Positions 1-6,545 are shown, counted from the stretch's first letter. The stretch is DNA of 7,498 nucleotides from an uncultured Bacilli bacterium (GCA_947626215.1 CANQRJ010000145.1:1-7498); one strand, 5' to 3'. Numbers and translations are program-made. The notes: generated by a model from the sequence alone, not told the origin.

Positions 1-110
1 CGACTATCGGTAACAGTCGCGGTAAAGTAAGCGAAGGTGGCCCCCACCACTGCTACTAGTAGCGTTGCAACCGCGATCACGGTTAACAATACCATATTTT
101 TCTTTTCCAT
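1..110 (-). CDS. 5' end of a SipW-type signal peptide surface protein (cassette 1, cut by window edge)
   Basis: Only the first 36 codons are inside the window; the gene continues past the left edge. It encodes a short positively charged start (MEKKN), a long hydrophobic stretch and the motif GATFAYFTA, the pattern of signal peptides cut by SipW-type signal peptidases (TasA and camelysin substrates), so the product is probably exported. The start is the ATG at 110, preceded by a GAGAGGAGAG ribosome binding site. Everything visible is identical to positions 2365-2474 of the second cassette, including TVTDSR just after the constant 31 residues, so cassettes 1 and 2 are the closest relatives here. 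The body cannot be seen. Function is inferred from the signal peptide alone. Confidence 0.8.
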   Translation of the reverse strand, partial: MEKKNMVLLTVIAVATLLVAVVGATFAYFTATVTDS

Positions 111-139
111 TTTCTTTTTTACTCTCCTCTCTATGATAT
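17..139 (-). repeat. Constant 5' box, copy 1 of 4 (123 bp)
   Basis: This stretch is base-for-base identical to 2381-2503 and 4688-4810, and to 6546-6668 in the opposite orientation. In the gene direction it starts with ATATCATAGAG, includes the GAGAGGAGAG ribosome binding site and start codon, and ends after codon 31 with ACCGCGA. Similarity to copy 2 continues on both sides: 1-165 matches 2365-2529 with one mismatch (C at 152, T at 2516). Confidence 0.97.
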
Positions 140-199
140 TGTTTAGAAAAACTTTTGTTTTTTTATCATATTTCCTACAATCAAATATATTTTCTTTTG

Positions 200-228
200 T
201 TGACTTTCGTACATACAAATGATAAAAT
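200..228 (+). promoter_or_regulatory. Promoter of the first AbiE operon
   Basis: TTGACT (200-205) and TAAAAT (223-228) are separated by 17 bp, a good match to a housekeeping sigma-70/SigA promoter. The predicted transcript would start near 235, about 23 bp before the chosen ATG at 258. The -10 element sits between the arms of a perfect inverted repeat, which suggests repression by occlusion. Confidence 0.7.
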
Positions 229-236
229 GTATGTAC
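209..236. promoter_or_regulatory. Probable operator: 8-bp inverted repeat around the -10 box
   Basis: GTACATAC (209-216) and GTATGTAC (229-236) are exact reverse complements separated by 12 bp, and they bracket the -10 element. AbiEi antitoxins are known to repress their own operon by binding inverted repeats in the promoter, so this is the natural candidate site for the AbiEi-like protein encoded just downstream. The binding itself is inferred. Confidence 0.6.
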
Positions 237-257
237 AAGAAGAAAAGAGGAAAATTT

Positions 258-842
258 ATGTATAAGGAGTTAGAAAAATTTTTAAAAGAAAATTATGGTT
301 ATATTAAAACTCAAGATTTAAAGAAAATGGGATTTAATAATTATAATATCAATGATTTATTAAAAAAGAAAATATTAAGGAAAGTAGCATATGGTCTTTA
401 TATAGATTATTCATTAGAAGAAGATGAATTATATATATATCAATTAAAATATCCATTAATTATTTATTCTTATAATACAGCATTTTATTTACATAAAATA
501 TCAGAAAGAATACCTCATATTTATGATGTTACTGTTCCAAGAGGAAAAAGAGTTAAAGATAAATATAATTTTTATATTCACCAAGTGGTTGGCAATATTT
601 ACCAAATTGGAATTACAGAAGTTCTTTCTCCTTTAGGAAATCCTCTTAAAGTTTACAATTTAGAAAGATGTATATGTGATATTATCAAAAAACCTTCACA
701 ACTCGAATCGGAATTATTAAATAAGATTATATCTCGATGTTTTAAAGAAAATAAAATAGATGTAGATCTTTTAATAGAATATTCTAAAAAATTTAATATT
801 TATAAAGAAATAAAAACATTGATAGGAGTAATGGCAAAATGA
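258..842 (+). CDS. AbiEi-type antitoxin / transcriptional regulator, first pair
   Basis: A 194-residue protein of the AbiEi antitoxin family. Residues 1-50 form a winged-helix domain (YIKTQDLKKMG, then LLKKKILRKVAYGLYI). The C-terminal part has the family pattern YSYNTAFYLHKISERIP followed by DVTVPRG (residues 70-96) and YNLERCICD (133-141). The start at 258 was chosen over an ATG at 219 because it has an AGAGG ribosome binding site 7 bp upstream, lies downstream of the predicted promoter, and gives the same length and N-terminus as the second pair. It overlaps the next gene by 4 bp (ATGA), so the two are translationally coupled. In known AbiE systems this protein neutralises the AbiEii toxin and autorepresses the operon. 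That role here is by family. Confidence 0.85.
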   Translation: MYKELEKFLKENYGYIKTQDLKKMGFNNYNINDLLKKKILRKVAYGLYIDYSLEEDELYIYQLKYPLIIYSYNTAFYLHKISERIPHIYDVTVPRGKRVKDKYNFYIHQVVGNIYQIGITEVLSPLGNPLKVYNLERCICDIIKKPSQLESELLNKIISRCFKENKIDVDLLIEYSKKFNIYKEIKTLIGVMAK

Positions 843-1675
843 ATAAAGAAGAATTATTTCATATAAAGGCTAAGGAAATATCAAAAGAAATAAATTTGTC
901 TATTTATGAAACTTATCAAAAATTTATGTTTGAGAAACTTTTAGAAAGAATTTCTGTTTCTAAATATCAAGATAATTTTATTTTAAAAGGCGGACTTTTA
1001 TTATCAGCAATGATGGGAATTGAAAATCGTTCTACAAAAGATATTGATACTTTAATTAAAGGAATTAATATTGATAAGGAAACAATGATAAATGTTTTAA
1101 ATGAAATTCTTTCTATCGATTTAAACGATGGAGTTAAATTTGATATTATTAATGTTACGAATATAAGAGAAGAAGATGAATATGGTGGAAATAGATATTC
1201 ATTAACTGGTAGAATAGGAAATACTAAAATTACATTTGATATTGATATTTCTACTGGAGATATCATTACTCCAAGAGAATTAAAATTTAAATATAATTGT
1301 TTATTTGAAAATAAAACTATTTTAATAAGTGCTTATAATTTATCTACAATTTTTGCTGAAAAATTAGAAACAATATTGAAAAAGGGAAAGAACAATAGTC
1401 GAATGAAAGATTATTATGACTTGTATTATTTCATATCTAAAATGAAAAAAGAGTTAGATAAAAAAGAATTAATACAAGCAATACAAAATACATTTCAAAA
1501 AAGAAATAGTATAGAACTATTAGAAAATTATCAAATTATATTAGAAGATATCCAAAATTCAAATTTAATTTATGAAAGATGGAATGTTTATACTAAAAAG
1601 AATTTATTTGCAAAAGAAATCTCTTTTAATAATGTTATTTCCAAAATTTCTGAATATTTAAAATCTTTAGTTTAA
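839..1675 (+). CDS. AbiEii-type nucleotidyltransferase toxin, first pair
   Basis: A 278-residue member of the AbiEii/AbiGii toxin family, which has the DNA polymerase beta nucleotidyltransferase fold. Visible motifs are ILKGGLLLS (KGG at residues 50-52), RSTKDIDTLIKG (R64 to G75, with the catalytic-type D68-x-D70), FDIDIS (D134 and D136), AEKLETIL (E174, K175) and SRMKDYYDLYYF (R188, K190, D191, D194). All family motifs appear present, so it looks catalytically intact. Related AbiEii-fold toxins, such as the MenT/AbiEii group, transfer nucleotides to RNA targets, which stops growth; the substrate of this protein is not deducible. It is translationally coupled to the antitoxin gene upstream and ends 34 bp from the convergent cassette 2, with which it shares a terminator. 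Confidence 0.88.
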   Translation: MNKEELFHIKAKEISKEINLSIYETYQKFMFEKLLERISVSKYQDNFILKGGLLLSAMMGIENRSTKDIDTLIKGINIDKETMINVLNEILSIDLNDGVKFDIINVTNIREEDEYGGNRYSLTGRIGNTKITFDIDISTGDIITPRELKFKYNCLFENKTILISAYNLSTIFAEKLETILKKGKNNSRMKDYYDLYYFISKMKKELDKKELIQAIQNTFQKRNSIELLENYQIILEDIQNSNLIYERWNVYTKKNLFAKEISFNNVISKISEYLKSLV

Positions 1676-1677
1676 GT

Positions 1678-1711
1678 CATAAAAAAATCTATCTTTCGAT
1701 AGAATTTTTTT
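1678..1711. terminator. Bidirectional terminator between toxin 1 and cassette 2
   Basis: A TCTATC/GATAGA stem (1688-1693 and 1698-1703) with a 4-base loop is flanked by an A-run on the left and a T-run on the right, so it can terminate transcripts from both sides. Read in the cassette direction the loop is GAAA. The T-run overlaps the cassette 2 stop codon (1710-1712). The same element recurs at 4016-4048 and 7389-7420. Confidence 0.85.
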
Positions 1712-2474
1712 ATGATTCTTGCTTTTTAGTGATGTGACTTTCATCATCTTTAATTGCATTTGTATCACTAGGTGCCATTTCAACAGTAATGTTACCATCT
1801 AATTTTGCACCACTATCAGAATTTTGAGAACTTTGAAGATTTTTGTATTCTACTACAACATAGTAGTACATTTCTCTTTTGTCTGAAGTTCCAGTAATAA
1901 CAAATGGATGCTCACCATTTATTATTACATGGTTTACATCTGTTTTTAAAGGCGTTGTTTGTAATAAATGAGTTTGTCCATCTAAACCAACTTGTAAATT
2001 TTCATCTAAAGCACATTCTTCATAAAATTTATAGGTACTGCCATCTTGAATATCTGATTTTTGTGTACATTTGAAAGCTTCTTTTTCTGACACTCCAGTA
2101 ATATCTTCTGTACTTTCATAAATTTTAAATTCTATGCCATTTTCAGGAAATGAATTTGTACCCTTATAAACAATATTAAAAAATGTATCATTGGTATTAT
2201 CTGTATCAGAAGTTATTTTCAAAACTATTAATTCCTTATGTCCAGGATATACATTTTGATCATCAAAAGATTCAAAACCACTACTACTCTTTTCTACTAA
2301 TAGATTTCCTGGAACTTTTGCAGCTTCAATATCCGCCTGACCTTTACCACCAGTTCCTTCATCACGACTATCGGTAACAGTCGCGGTAAAGTAAGCGAAG
2401 GTGGCCCCCACCACTGCTACTAGTAGCGTTGCAACCGCGATCACGGTTAACAATACCATATTTTTCTTTTCCAT
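1710..2474 (-). CDS. Variable exported surface protein, cassette 2
   Basis: A 254-residue protein. Residues 1-31 are the constant SipW-type signal sequence, with probable cleavage near A27 in GATFAYFTA. The mature part is polar and beta-strand-rich, without further membrane segments. It carries YPGHKE (76-81), a cysteine pair at 136 and 154 in FKC and YEEC contexts, and a late strand MYYYVVVEY (202-210). A YPG/PGD-type motif followed by alternating strands recalls TasA/camelysin (CalY) domains, which form extracellular fibres in Bacillus; this likeness is inference from pattern only. It ends with a charged tail (DDESHITKKQES) that cassette 3 lacks. It lies convergent to AbiEii toxin 1. No clear promoter is visible outside its box, so it may be poorly expressed in this arrangement. 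Confidence 0.82.
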   Translation of the reverse strand: MEKKNMVLLTVIAVATLLVAVVGATFAYFTATVTDSRDEGTGGKGQADIEAAKVPGNLLVEKSSSGFESFDDQNVYPGHKELIVLKITSDTDNTNDTFFNIVYKGTNSFPENGIEFKIYESTEDITGVSEKEAFKCTQKSDIQDGSTYKFYEECALDENLQVGLDGQTHLLQTTPLKTDVNHVIINGEHPFVITGTSDKREMYYYVVVEYKNLQSSQNSDSGAKLDGNITVEMAPSDTNAIKDDESHITKKQES

Positions 2475-2503
2475 TTTCTTTTTTACTCTCCTCTCTATGA
2501 TAT
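2381..2503 (-). repeat. Constant 5' box, copy 2 of 4 (123 bp)
   Basis: Identical at every base to copies 1, 3 and 4, and in direct orientation relative to copies 1 and 3. The flank on the promoter side (TTGTTTAG and the following A/T run, to 2529) is also shared with copy 1. Confidence 0.97.
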
Positions 2504-2559
2504 TGTTTAGAAAAATTTTTGTTTTTTTACAAATTGTTGTTCTTTTTTTAATTAAAATA

Positions 2560-2568
2560 TGTTAAAAT
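2560..2568 (+). promoter_or_regulatory. Possible extended -10 promoter of the second AbiE operon
   Basis: TGT followed by TAAAAT (2563-2568) is an extended -10 element about 24 bp before the start codon at 2592. No good -35 lies at standard spacing; TTGTTC at 2537-2542 would need a 20-bp spacer. A low-complexity inverted repeat, TTAATT (2548-2553) with AATTAA (2566-2571), also has a 12-bp spacer like the operator of the first pair, but in AT-rich DNA it may be chance. Confidence 0.4.
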
Positions 2569-2591
2569 TAATTTAGAAAGGAACATAAAAT

Positions 2592-3182
2592 ATGAAATAT
2601 GAAGAGATGGTTTTAAACTATTTAAAAGATAAAAAAATGATAAGTTCAAAAGATTTAAATGATCTAAATATCCCACATATTATATTAACAAGATTATTAA
2701 AAAAAGGAAAAATAGAGAAATTAAAAAGAGGAGTTTATGTATTAAAAGAATCTTTTGGAGATGAATATTTCACTTTAACATATGGAACATCTAATGCTAT
2801 TTATTCTTACTTTACTGCATTATACTTTCATAATTTATGTGAAAGAGTTCCTATATCTTATGATGTAACAGTTCCAAAAGGTTATGGTGGAAGTCTTCAA
2901 AAAAACAAAAAAATTAATTTGCATTATGTAGATCGTAAATTATTAAATTTAGGAAAAATTACAGTTATAAGCCCTCAAGGCCAAAATATAAACTGTTATG
3001 ATATTGAAAGATGTTTATGTGATCTAATTAAAGATAGAAATAAATTACATTTTGAATATATTAAATATGCTTTTGTAGAATATTATCGAAATCAAAAACA
3101 TGATACATTTAAACTATATCAATATGCTAAAGAATTAAAAATTGAAAAACAAGTACATGAATTTATGGAGGCAATCTTATGA
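2592..3182 (+). CDS. AbiEi-type antitoxin / transcriptional regulator, second pair
   Basis: A 196-residue AbiEi-family protein, clearly paralogous to the one at 258-842 but well diverged from it. It has an N-terminal winged helix (residues 1-50, with RLLKKGKIEKLKRGVYV at 34-50), then YSYFTALYFHNLCERVP and DVTVPKG (71-97), and YDIERCLCD (136-144). The start at 2592 has AAAGGAA 8 bp upstream. The stop overlaps the toxin start as ATGA, exactly as in the first pair. Expected role by family: neutralising the partner AbiEii and repressing its own promoter. Divergence from the first antitoxin suggests the two pairs may not cross-neutralise, but that cannot be decided from sequence alone. Confidence 0.85.
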   Translation: MKYEEMVLNYLKDKKMISSKDLNDLNIPHIILTRLLKKGKIEKLKRGVYVLKESFGDEYFTLTYGTSNAIYSYFTALYFHNLCERVPISYDVTVPKGYGGSLQKNKKINLHYVDRKLLNLGKITVISPQGQNINCYDIERCLCDLIKDRNKLHFEYIKYAFVEYYRNQKHDTFKLYQYAKELKIEKQVHEFMEAIL

Positions 3183-4012
3183 ATAGTAACAGTTTAAAAA
3201 CAAAAATAAATAATAATGCTAAAAAATATAATGTATCTCCTCAAGATTTAATGCAAATGTATTTTTTTGAAAGATTATTATATAGAATTTCTATTAGTGA
3301 ATATAAAAATAATTTTATCTTAAAGGGTGGTTTATTACTTTCTGCTTTATTTGGAAATGGAAGTAGAACAACTCAAGATATGGATACTATGATAAAAGGA
3401 ATAGAAATTGAATCTGATAAATTGTATAAAATTATAAAAGAAATTATAGAAATTGATGGAGAAGATGATATCAATTTTGAAATTTTAAAAACAAATGATA
3501 TTCGAATAGAAGACAAATACGGTGGAATTCGTATTTCTTTACTAGCTAAAAAAGAAGAAATTAAAGTAAATTTAAAAATTGATATTACTACAAAAGATCC
3601 TATTATTCCAAGAGAGATTCAATATCAGTATAAAAGTATGTTTGATGATAATTATATTCCAATTATGGCTTTTACAAAGGAAAGCATTATGGCCGAAAAA
3701 TTTGAAACATTAATAGAAGATGTAGAAAGTGATACTAGAGCTAAAGATTTGTATGATTTATATAAGTTAATGGACTTAGATATTAATATGGAAAATTTAC
3801 AAAAAGCAATTATAAGTACTTTTAAAAGAAGAGAAAAAAGTTATTTAATTAATGAAATACCAGAAAGATTTGAAGTGATAAAAAATAGTAAATTTTTAAA
3901 TAATTATTGGAAAAATTATCAGAAAAGTCATCCATATGCAGAAAAAATAAATTATAAAGATATTATTCAAAAAATAGAAATAATAATTTCTAATTTAAAA
4001 TCATTATTTTAA
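3179..4012 (+). CDS. AbiEii-type nucleotidyltransferase toxin, second pair
   Basis: A 277-residue AbiEii-family nucleotidyltransferase-fold protein. It has FILKGGLLLSALFG (KGG at 49-51), RTTQDMDTMIKG (R63 to G74, D67-x-D69), KIDITTKDP (D135), MAEKFETL (E173, K174) and TRAKDLYDLYKL (R187, K189, D190, D193), so the catalytic framework looks complete. It is most like toxin 1 around the KGG and D-x-D motifs and less so in the C-terminal third. It is coupled to its antitoxin by a 4-bp overlap and converges on cassette 3 across a 34-bp gap holding a shared terminator. Known relatives modify RNA to arrest growth and were first found as phage abortive-infection genes; the target here is unknown. Confidence 0.88.
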   Translation: MNSNSLKTKINNNAKKYNVSPQDLMQMYFFERLLYRISISEYKNNFILKGGLLLSALFGNGSRTTQDMDTMIKGIEIESDKLYKIIKEIIEIDGEDDINFEILKTNDIRIEDKYGGIRISLLAKKEEIKVNLKIDITTKDPIIPREIQYQYKSMFDDNYIPIMAFTKESIMAEKFETLIEDVESDTRAKDLYDLYKLMDLDINMENLQKAIISTFKRREKSYLINEIPERFEVIKNSKFLNNYWKNYQKSHPYAEKINYKDIIQKIEIIISNLKSLF

Positions 4013-4015
4013 GTC

Positions 4016-4048
4016 AAAAAAAATCTATCTTTCGATAGAATTTTTTTT
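4016..4048. terminator. Bidirectional terminator between toxin 2 and cassette 3
   Basis: Same element as at 1678-1711: TCTATC (4024-4029), 4-base loop, GATAGA (4034-4039), with A-run and T-run on either side. The preceding AAGTCA after the toxin stop is also shared with the first unit. The T-run overlaps the cassette 3 stop codon (4047-4049). Confidence 0.85.
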
Positions 4049-4781
4049 AAGCAGCTTCAACAGTAATTTTACCTTGAAGATTTTTAGACATTAAACTGTT
4101 TTGATCTTCTGTTTCACTGTCATTATTTTCAAATTCTACAACTACATAGTAATATTTTGTTGTACTTTCGCCTGATAACGAAATAACATCTTTAAATATT
4201 AATTCTCCGCTTTCAGGAATTGTAGTTGTTTCTTGGCCTTTTGCTTCAGTGATTTTTTTATTTGCAGGTAATTCATTTGTCTTATCAGCACATTCTTCAT
4301 AATATAAAATAGTTTGTTCTTGACCTATTTTTGCTTCATCATCAGATTTAATCTTAGATTTTTTCTCACATTTAAACCAATTGTTGTTTTCAGTAGTTTC
4401 ACCAATTTGTAACGGAGTATCAAGACCATAAACAGTAATTGTTGCATCATCATATAAAGTATTAGCAGTAACTGCATACTTAATTGCAATTAATGCTTCA
4501 TCACCGGCTTCACCAGTTACTTGTACTTGCAAAGCTGCAATTTCCTTATGACCAGGATAAACATCTGTAGCAGTAAATTCACCAGCTTCATCACTTACCG
4601 TACCAACAATAGTTTTGCTAGCTACTTTAGATGCTGTTACATTAGTTTGACCGTTATTTCCAGTTTGGTTATAATTATTGGTCACGTTCGCGGTAAAGTA
4701 AGCGAAGGTGGCCCCCACCACTGCTACTAGTAGCGTTGCAACCGCGATCACGGTTAACAATACCATATTTTTCTTTTCCAT
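4047..4781 (-). CDS. Variable exported surface protein, cassette 3
   Basis: A 244-residue protein with the constant signal sequence (1-31) and a body clearly different from cassettes 2 and 4 but built to the same plan. It has DVYPGHKE (73-80), alternating strands such as LQVQVTG and LIAIKYAV, Cys138 in FKC and Cys164 in YYEEC, KYYYVVVEF (209-217), and a final LQGKITVEAA. The two cysteines could form a disulfide outside the cell. It is the only complete cassette with a recognisable promoter directly outside the box (4812-4840), so it is the best candidate for active transcription. The likeness to TasA/camelysin-type secreted fibre proteins is inference; adhesion or surface-antigen roles are equally possible. 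Confidence 0.83.
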   Translation of the reverse strand: MEKKNMVLLTVIAVATLLVAVVGATFAYFTANVTNNYNQTGNNGQTNVTASKVASKTIVGTVSDEAGEFTATDVYPGHKEIAALQVQVTGEAGDEALIAIKYAVTANTLYDDATITVYGLDTPLQIGETTENNNWFKCEKKSKIKSDDEAKIGQEQTILYYEECADKTNELPANKKITEAKGQETTTIPESGELIFKDVISLSGESTTKYYYVVVEFENNDSETEDQNSLMSKNLQGKITVEAA

Positions 4782-4810
4782 TTTCTTTTTTACTCTCCTC
4801 TCTATGATAT
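4688..4810 (-). repeat. Constant 5' box, copy 3 of 4 (123 bp)
   Basis: Identical to the other three copies. Identity stops abruptly on both sides: after ACCGCGA within codon 32, and before ATATCATAG on the promoter side. It is inverted relative to copy 4, the two enclosing 4811-6545. Confidence 0.97.
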
Positions 4811-4811
4811 A

Positions 4812-4840
4812 AGAATAACAAAATCGCTTATTAATTTCAA
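4812..4840 (-). promoter_or_regulatory. Promoter of cassette 3, just outside the box
   Basis: Read on minus, TTGAAA (4835-4840) and TATTCT (4812-4817) are 17 bp apart. The transcript would start near 4805, a few bases inside the constant box, so the box would contain nearly the whole transcribed leader and the promoter would be replaceable flanking DNA. The -10 matches the consensus at only four of six positions. Confidence 0.5.
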
Positions 4841-4867
4841 GATTTTTTTTAAAAATTTAAATAAAAA

Positions 4868-4894
4868 TTTACGCTTTTTTTTGAAAAACGTAAA
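4868..4894. promoter_or_regulatory. Inverted repeat in the divergent intergenic region
   Basis: TTTACG (4868-4873) plus TTTTT (4875-4879) pairs with AAAAA (4884-4888) plus CGTAAA (4889-4894): 11 base pairs, one bulged C at 4874 and a TTTG loop. It lies between the minus promoter of cassette 3 and the plus promoter of the 503-residue gene. It could be an operator for a regulator of either gene. There is no clean T-run after it in either direction, so a terminator is less likely. Confidence 0.45.
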
Positions 4895-4914
4895 ATACTG
4901 ACAACTGGAAAATT

Positions 4915-4942
4915 TTGCTAATTTTTAAAAATATAGTATAAT
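4915..4942 (+). promoter_or_regulatory. Promoter of the 503-residue protein gene
   Basis: TTGCTA (4915-4920) and a consensus TATAAT (4937-4942) are separated by 16 bp, about 47 bp before the start codon. The predicted transcript starts around 4949, inside the hairpin at 4948-4969. Confidence 0.65.
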
Positions 4943-4947
4943 AACTG

Positions 4948-4969
4948 TTATCTAATTTATATTAGATAA
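4948..4969 (+). promoter_or_regulatory. Perfect hairpin at the transcript start of the 503-residue gene
   Basis: TTATCTAAT (4948-4956) and ATTAGATAA (4961-4969) form a perfect 9-bp stem with a TTAT loop. It begins 5 bases after the -10 box, so it is either an operator overlapping the transcription start or a 5' hairpin protecting the mRNA. The protein's own C-terminal winged helix makes autoregulation a possibility, which is inference. Confidence 0.5.
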
Positions 4970-4989
4970 AGAATTTTAGGGGGTTTATT

Positions 4990-6501
4990 ATGAATTTGCT
5001 TGAACAGCAAAAAGAAAATATTAGTGGAACTCTATCCACTTTTGATAGGTTAATTATACATGGGTATTATATCTCTTTTCAAAATCCTAGATTGTTATTA
5101 TTCTATTTAATTCAAAAAAATGTGAAGCTAGTAAACTTTCAACAATTTGCTAATGAACAAACAAATACGTTATGTGAAAATATTTTATCATGTGCAAAAA
5201 AAGAAAATGTTGATCTAGAATTTATTAGTTCTTCTAAAATTAGTAAACAAGATTTAGCTCAAGAAAAATTAATAGCATCTAATAACAAGGTTGGACTAAT
5301 CGCGGCTTACTCTACTTTAGAAATATGTAATATTATGACAGTGGTTTCTAATAGTAAAACTAAAAAATTAGAAATAATGTCTAAAGAAACAAAATGCAAA
5401 CATTTTTATCTATATTATAATCATAAAGAATTTGGATTTATGTTTATAAAAATTCAAACTACTTTTCCTTATAATATAGGAATATATATAAATGGAAGAG
5501 AATATCTTTCAAAAATATTAGATAAAAATCATATAAAATATGAAATGTATAATAATTCTTTTTCTTGGATTGAAGATTTTTCAAAAGCTCAAGAATTAGC
5601 AAATGAAATTTCAAAAAATAGAATTTCTGATATTTTTGATGAAATGATAGAAAAACTAAATCCTTTATATAAAGATTTTAAAAAGGTTTTAAGCCATGAT
5701 TATTTTTGGTGTATCGATCAGTGTGAATATGCAATGGATATAAATTTTAAAAAAGCAAATGATTTAAAAAAAATTTATAAAAATTTAATTGAAAAAACTT
5801 ACTTTGCTTTTAATAGTGAAGATATTTATTCCTTTTTTGGAAAAAATAATAAACGAATGCACCTGTTCACTCAGGGTGAACTTTGTTCAGACTTAAGAGT
5901 AAGAGAACAAGAATATAGAATAAAGTTTAAGTTAAATAGCAATCAAATCAAAATGTATGATAAGGGTAATAATTTAAGGATTGAAGTTACTATTAATAAT
6001 CCTAGAGATTTTAAAATTATGAAAGAAAATGAAAACAATGAAATAAAAAGTACTCCTATGGGAAAGAGTATTTCTAACATGTGGAGATATGTAGAAATTA
6101 GTGAAGCTATTATTACTAGATTTTTAAATTCATTGCCAGATATAGATTCAGAACAATTGTCTTTAAAAGAATTGAATAAAATTTCTGTACCTAAAAAAGT
6201 AGATGGAAAATTATATCCAGCATTTAATATTTTTGATGAAAAAACCATTAGATTATTTGAAATTATTTCTAGTGGAAAATTTTTAATTCATGGTTTTAAC
6301 AACAAAATGATTCGAGAAGAATTTTTTGAAAATGATGACTCAGAGAAAAATATTGATAAAACAACTCGACTTATTTTAAAATTAAAAGCACATAAAATTA
6401 TAAAAAAAGTTCCTCGTAAAAATCAATATTATTTAACGGTACAAGGTAGAAAAATTGTTACTACTATTTTACTGTTTACTAAGAGAAATTTATTAAATTA
6501 A
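4990..6501 (+). CDS. Conserved protein of unknown function with C-terminal winged helix (503 aa)
   Basis: I recognise the overall pattern as a family widespread in bacteria and usually annotated as hypothetical or MarR-like, but I know of no proven function. Visible landmarks are FDRLII with HGYY (18-27), ISKQDLAQE (84-92), KEFGFMFIKIQTTFPY (146-161), INGREYL (167-173), YFWCIDQCEYAMDINF (238-253), IKMYDKGNNLRIEVTINNP (320-338) and FNIFDEKTIRLF. A C-terminal winged helix at about 430-490 has RLILKLKAHKIIKKVPRKNQYYLT and GRK. There is no signal peptide or membrane segment, so it is cytoplasmic. The YDK...LRIEV motif loosely recalls Rep/relaxase-type proteins, a weak resemblance only. The start has AGGGGG 6 bp upstream. 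It is the only gene between the inverted boxes and reads toward cassette 4, 73 bp away, so cotranscription is possible. It could be a regulator or DNA-acting protein of the array, or simply cargo. Confidence 0.75.
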   Translation: MNLLEQQKENISGTLSTFDRLIIHGYYISFQNPRLLLFYLIQKNVKLVNFQQFANEQTNTLCENILSCAKKENVDLEFISSSKISKQDLAQEKLIASNNKVGLIAAYSTLEICNIMTVVSNSKTKKLEIMSKETKCKHFYLYYNHKEFGFMFIKIQTTFPYNIGIYINGREYLSKILDKNHIKYEMYNNSFSWIEDFSKAQELANEISKNRISDIFDEMIEKLNPLYKDFKKVLSHDYFWCIDQCEYAMDINFKKANDLKKIYKNLIEKTYFAFNSEDIYSFFGKNNKRMHLFTQGELCSDLRVREQEYRIKFKLNSNQIKMYDKGNNLRIEVTINNPRDFKIMKENENNEIKSTPMGKSISNMWRYVEISEAIITRFLNSLPDIDSEQLSLKELNKISVPKKVDGKLYPAFNIFDEKTIRLFEIISSGKFLIHGFNNKMIREEFFENDDSEKNIDKTTRLILKLKAHKIIKKVPRKNQYYLTVQGRKIVTTILLFTKRNLLN

Positions 6502-6510
6502 TATTTTTTT
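6491..6510 (+). terminator. Weak possible terminator after the 503-residue gene
   Basis: TATTA (6491-6495) and TAATA (6499-6503) form a 5-bp AT-only stem with a 3-base loop, followed by seven T. The stem is weak and overlaps the stop codon, so much readthrough into cassette 4 is expected if it works at all. Confidence 0.25.
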
Positions 6511-6545
6511 AAAACTCCTCACAAAAAACAAGATCTTATTAAACA

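Noticed and set aside
37..222. Open frame of 61 codons on plus
   Set aside because: It runs antisense through the constant box and its leader; its sequence is explained by cassette 1 on the other strand and it has no ribosome binding site.
967..1266. Open frame of 99 codons on minus within the first AbiEii toxin gene
   Set aside because: It is the antisense shadow of a gene with clear family motifs, and has no start signals of its own.
2183..2377. Open frame on plus opposite cassette 2
   Set aside because: Antisense to a well-supported gene; composition rich in H, Y and Q is typical of a shadow frame.
4521..4730. Open frame on plus opposite cassette 3
   Set aside because: Antisense shadow that runs into the constant box.
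5943..6248. Open frame of 101 codons on minus in the 503-residue gene
   Set aside because: It is antisense to a conserved part of the protein and its hydrophobicity is the usual complement of a charged AT-rich gene.
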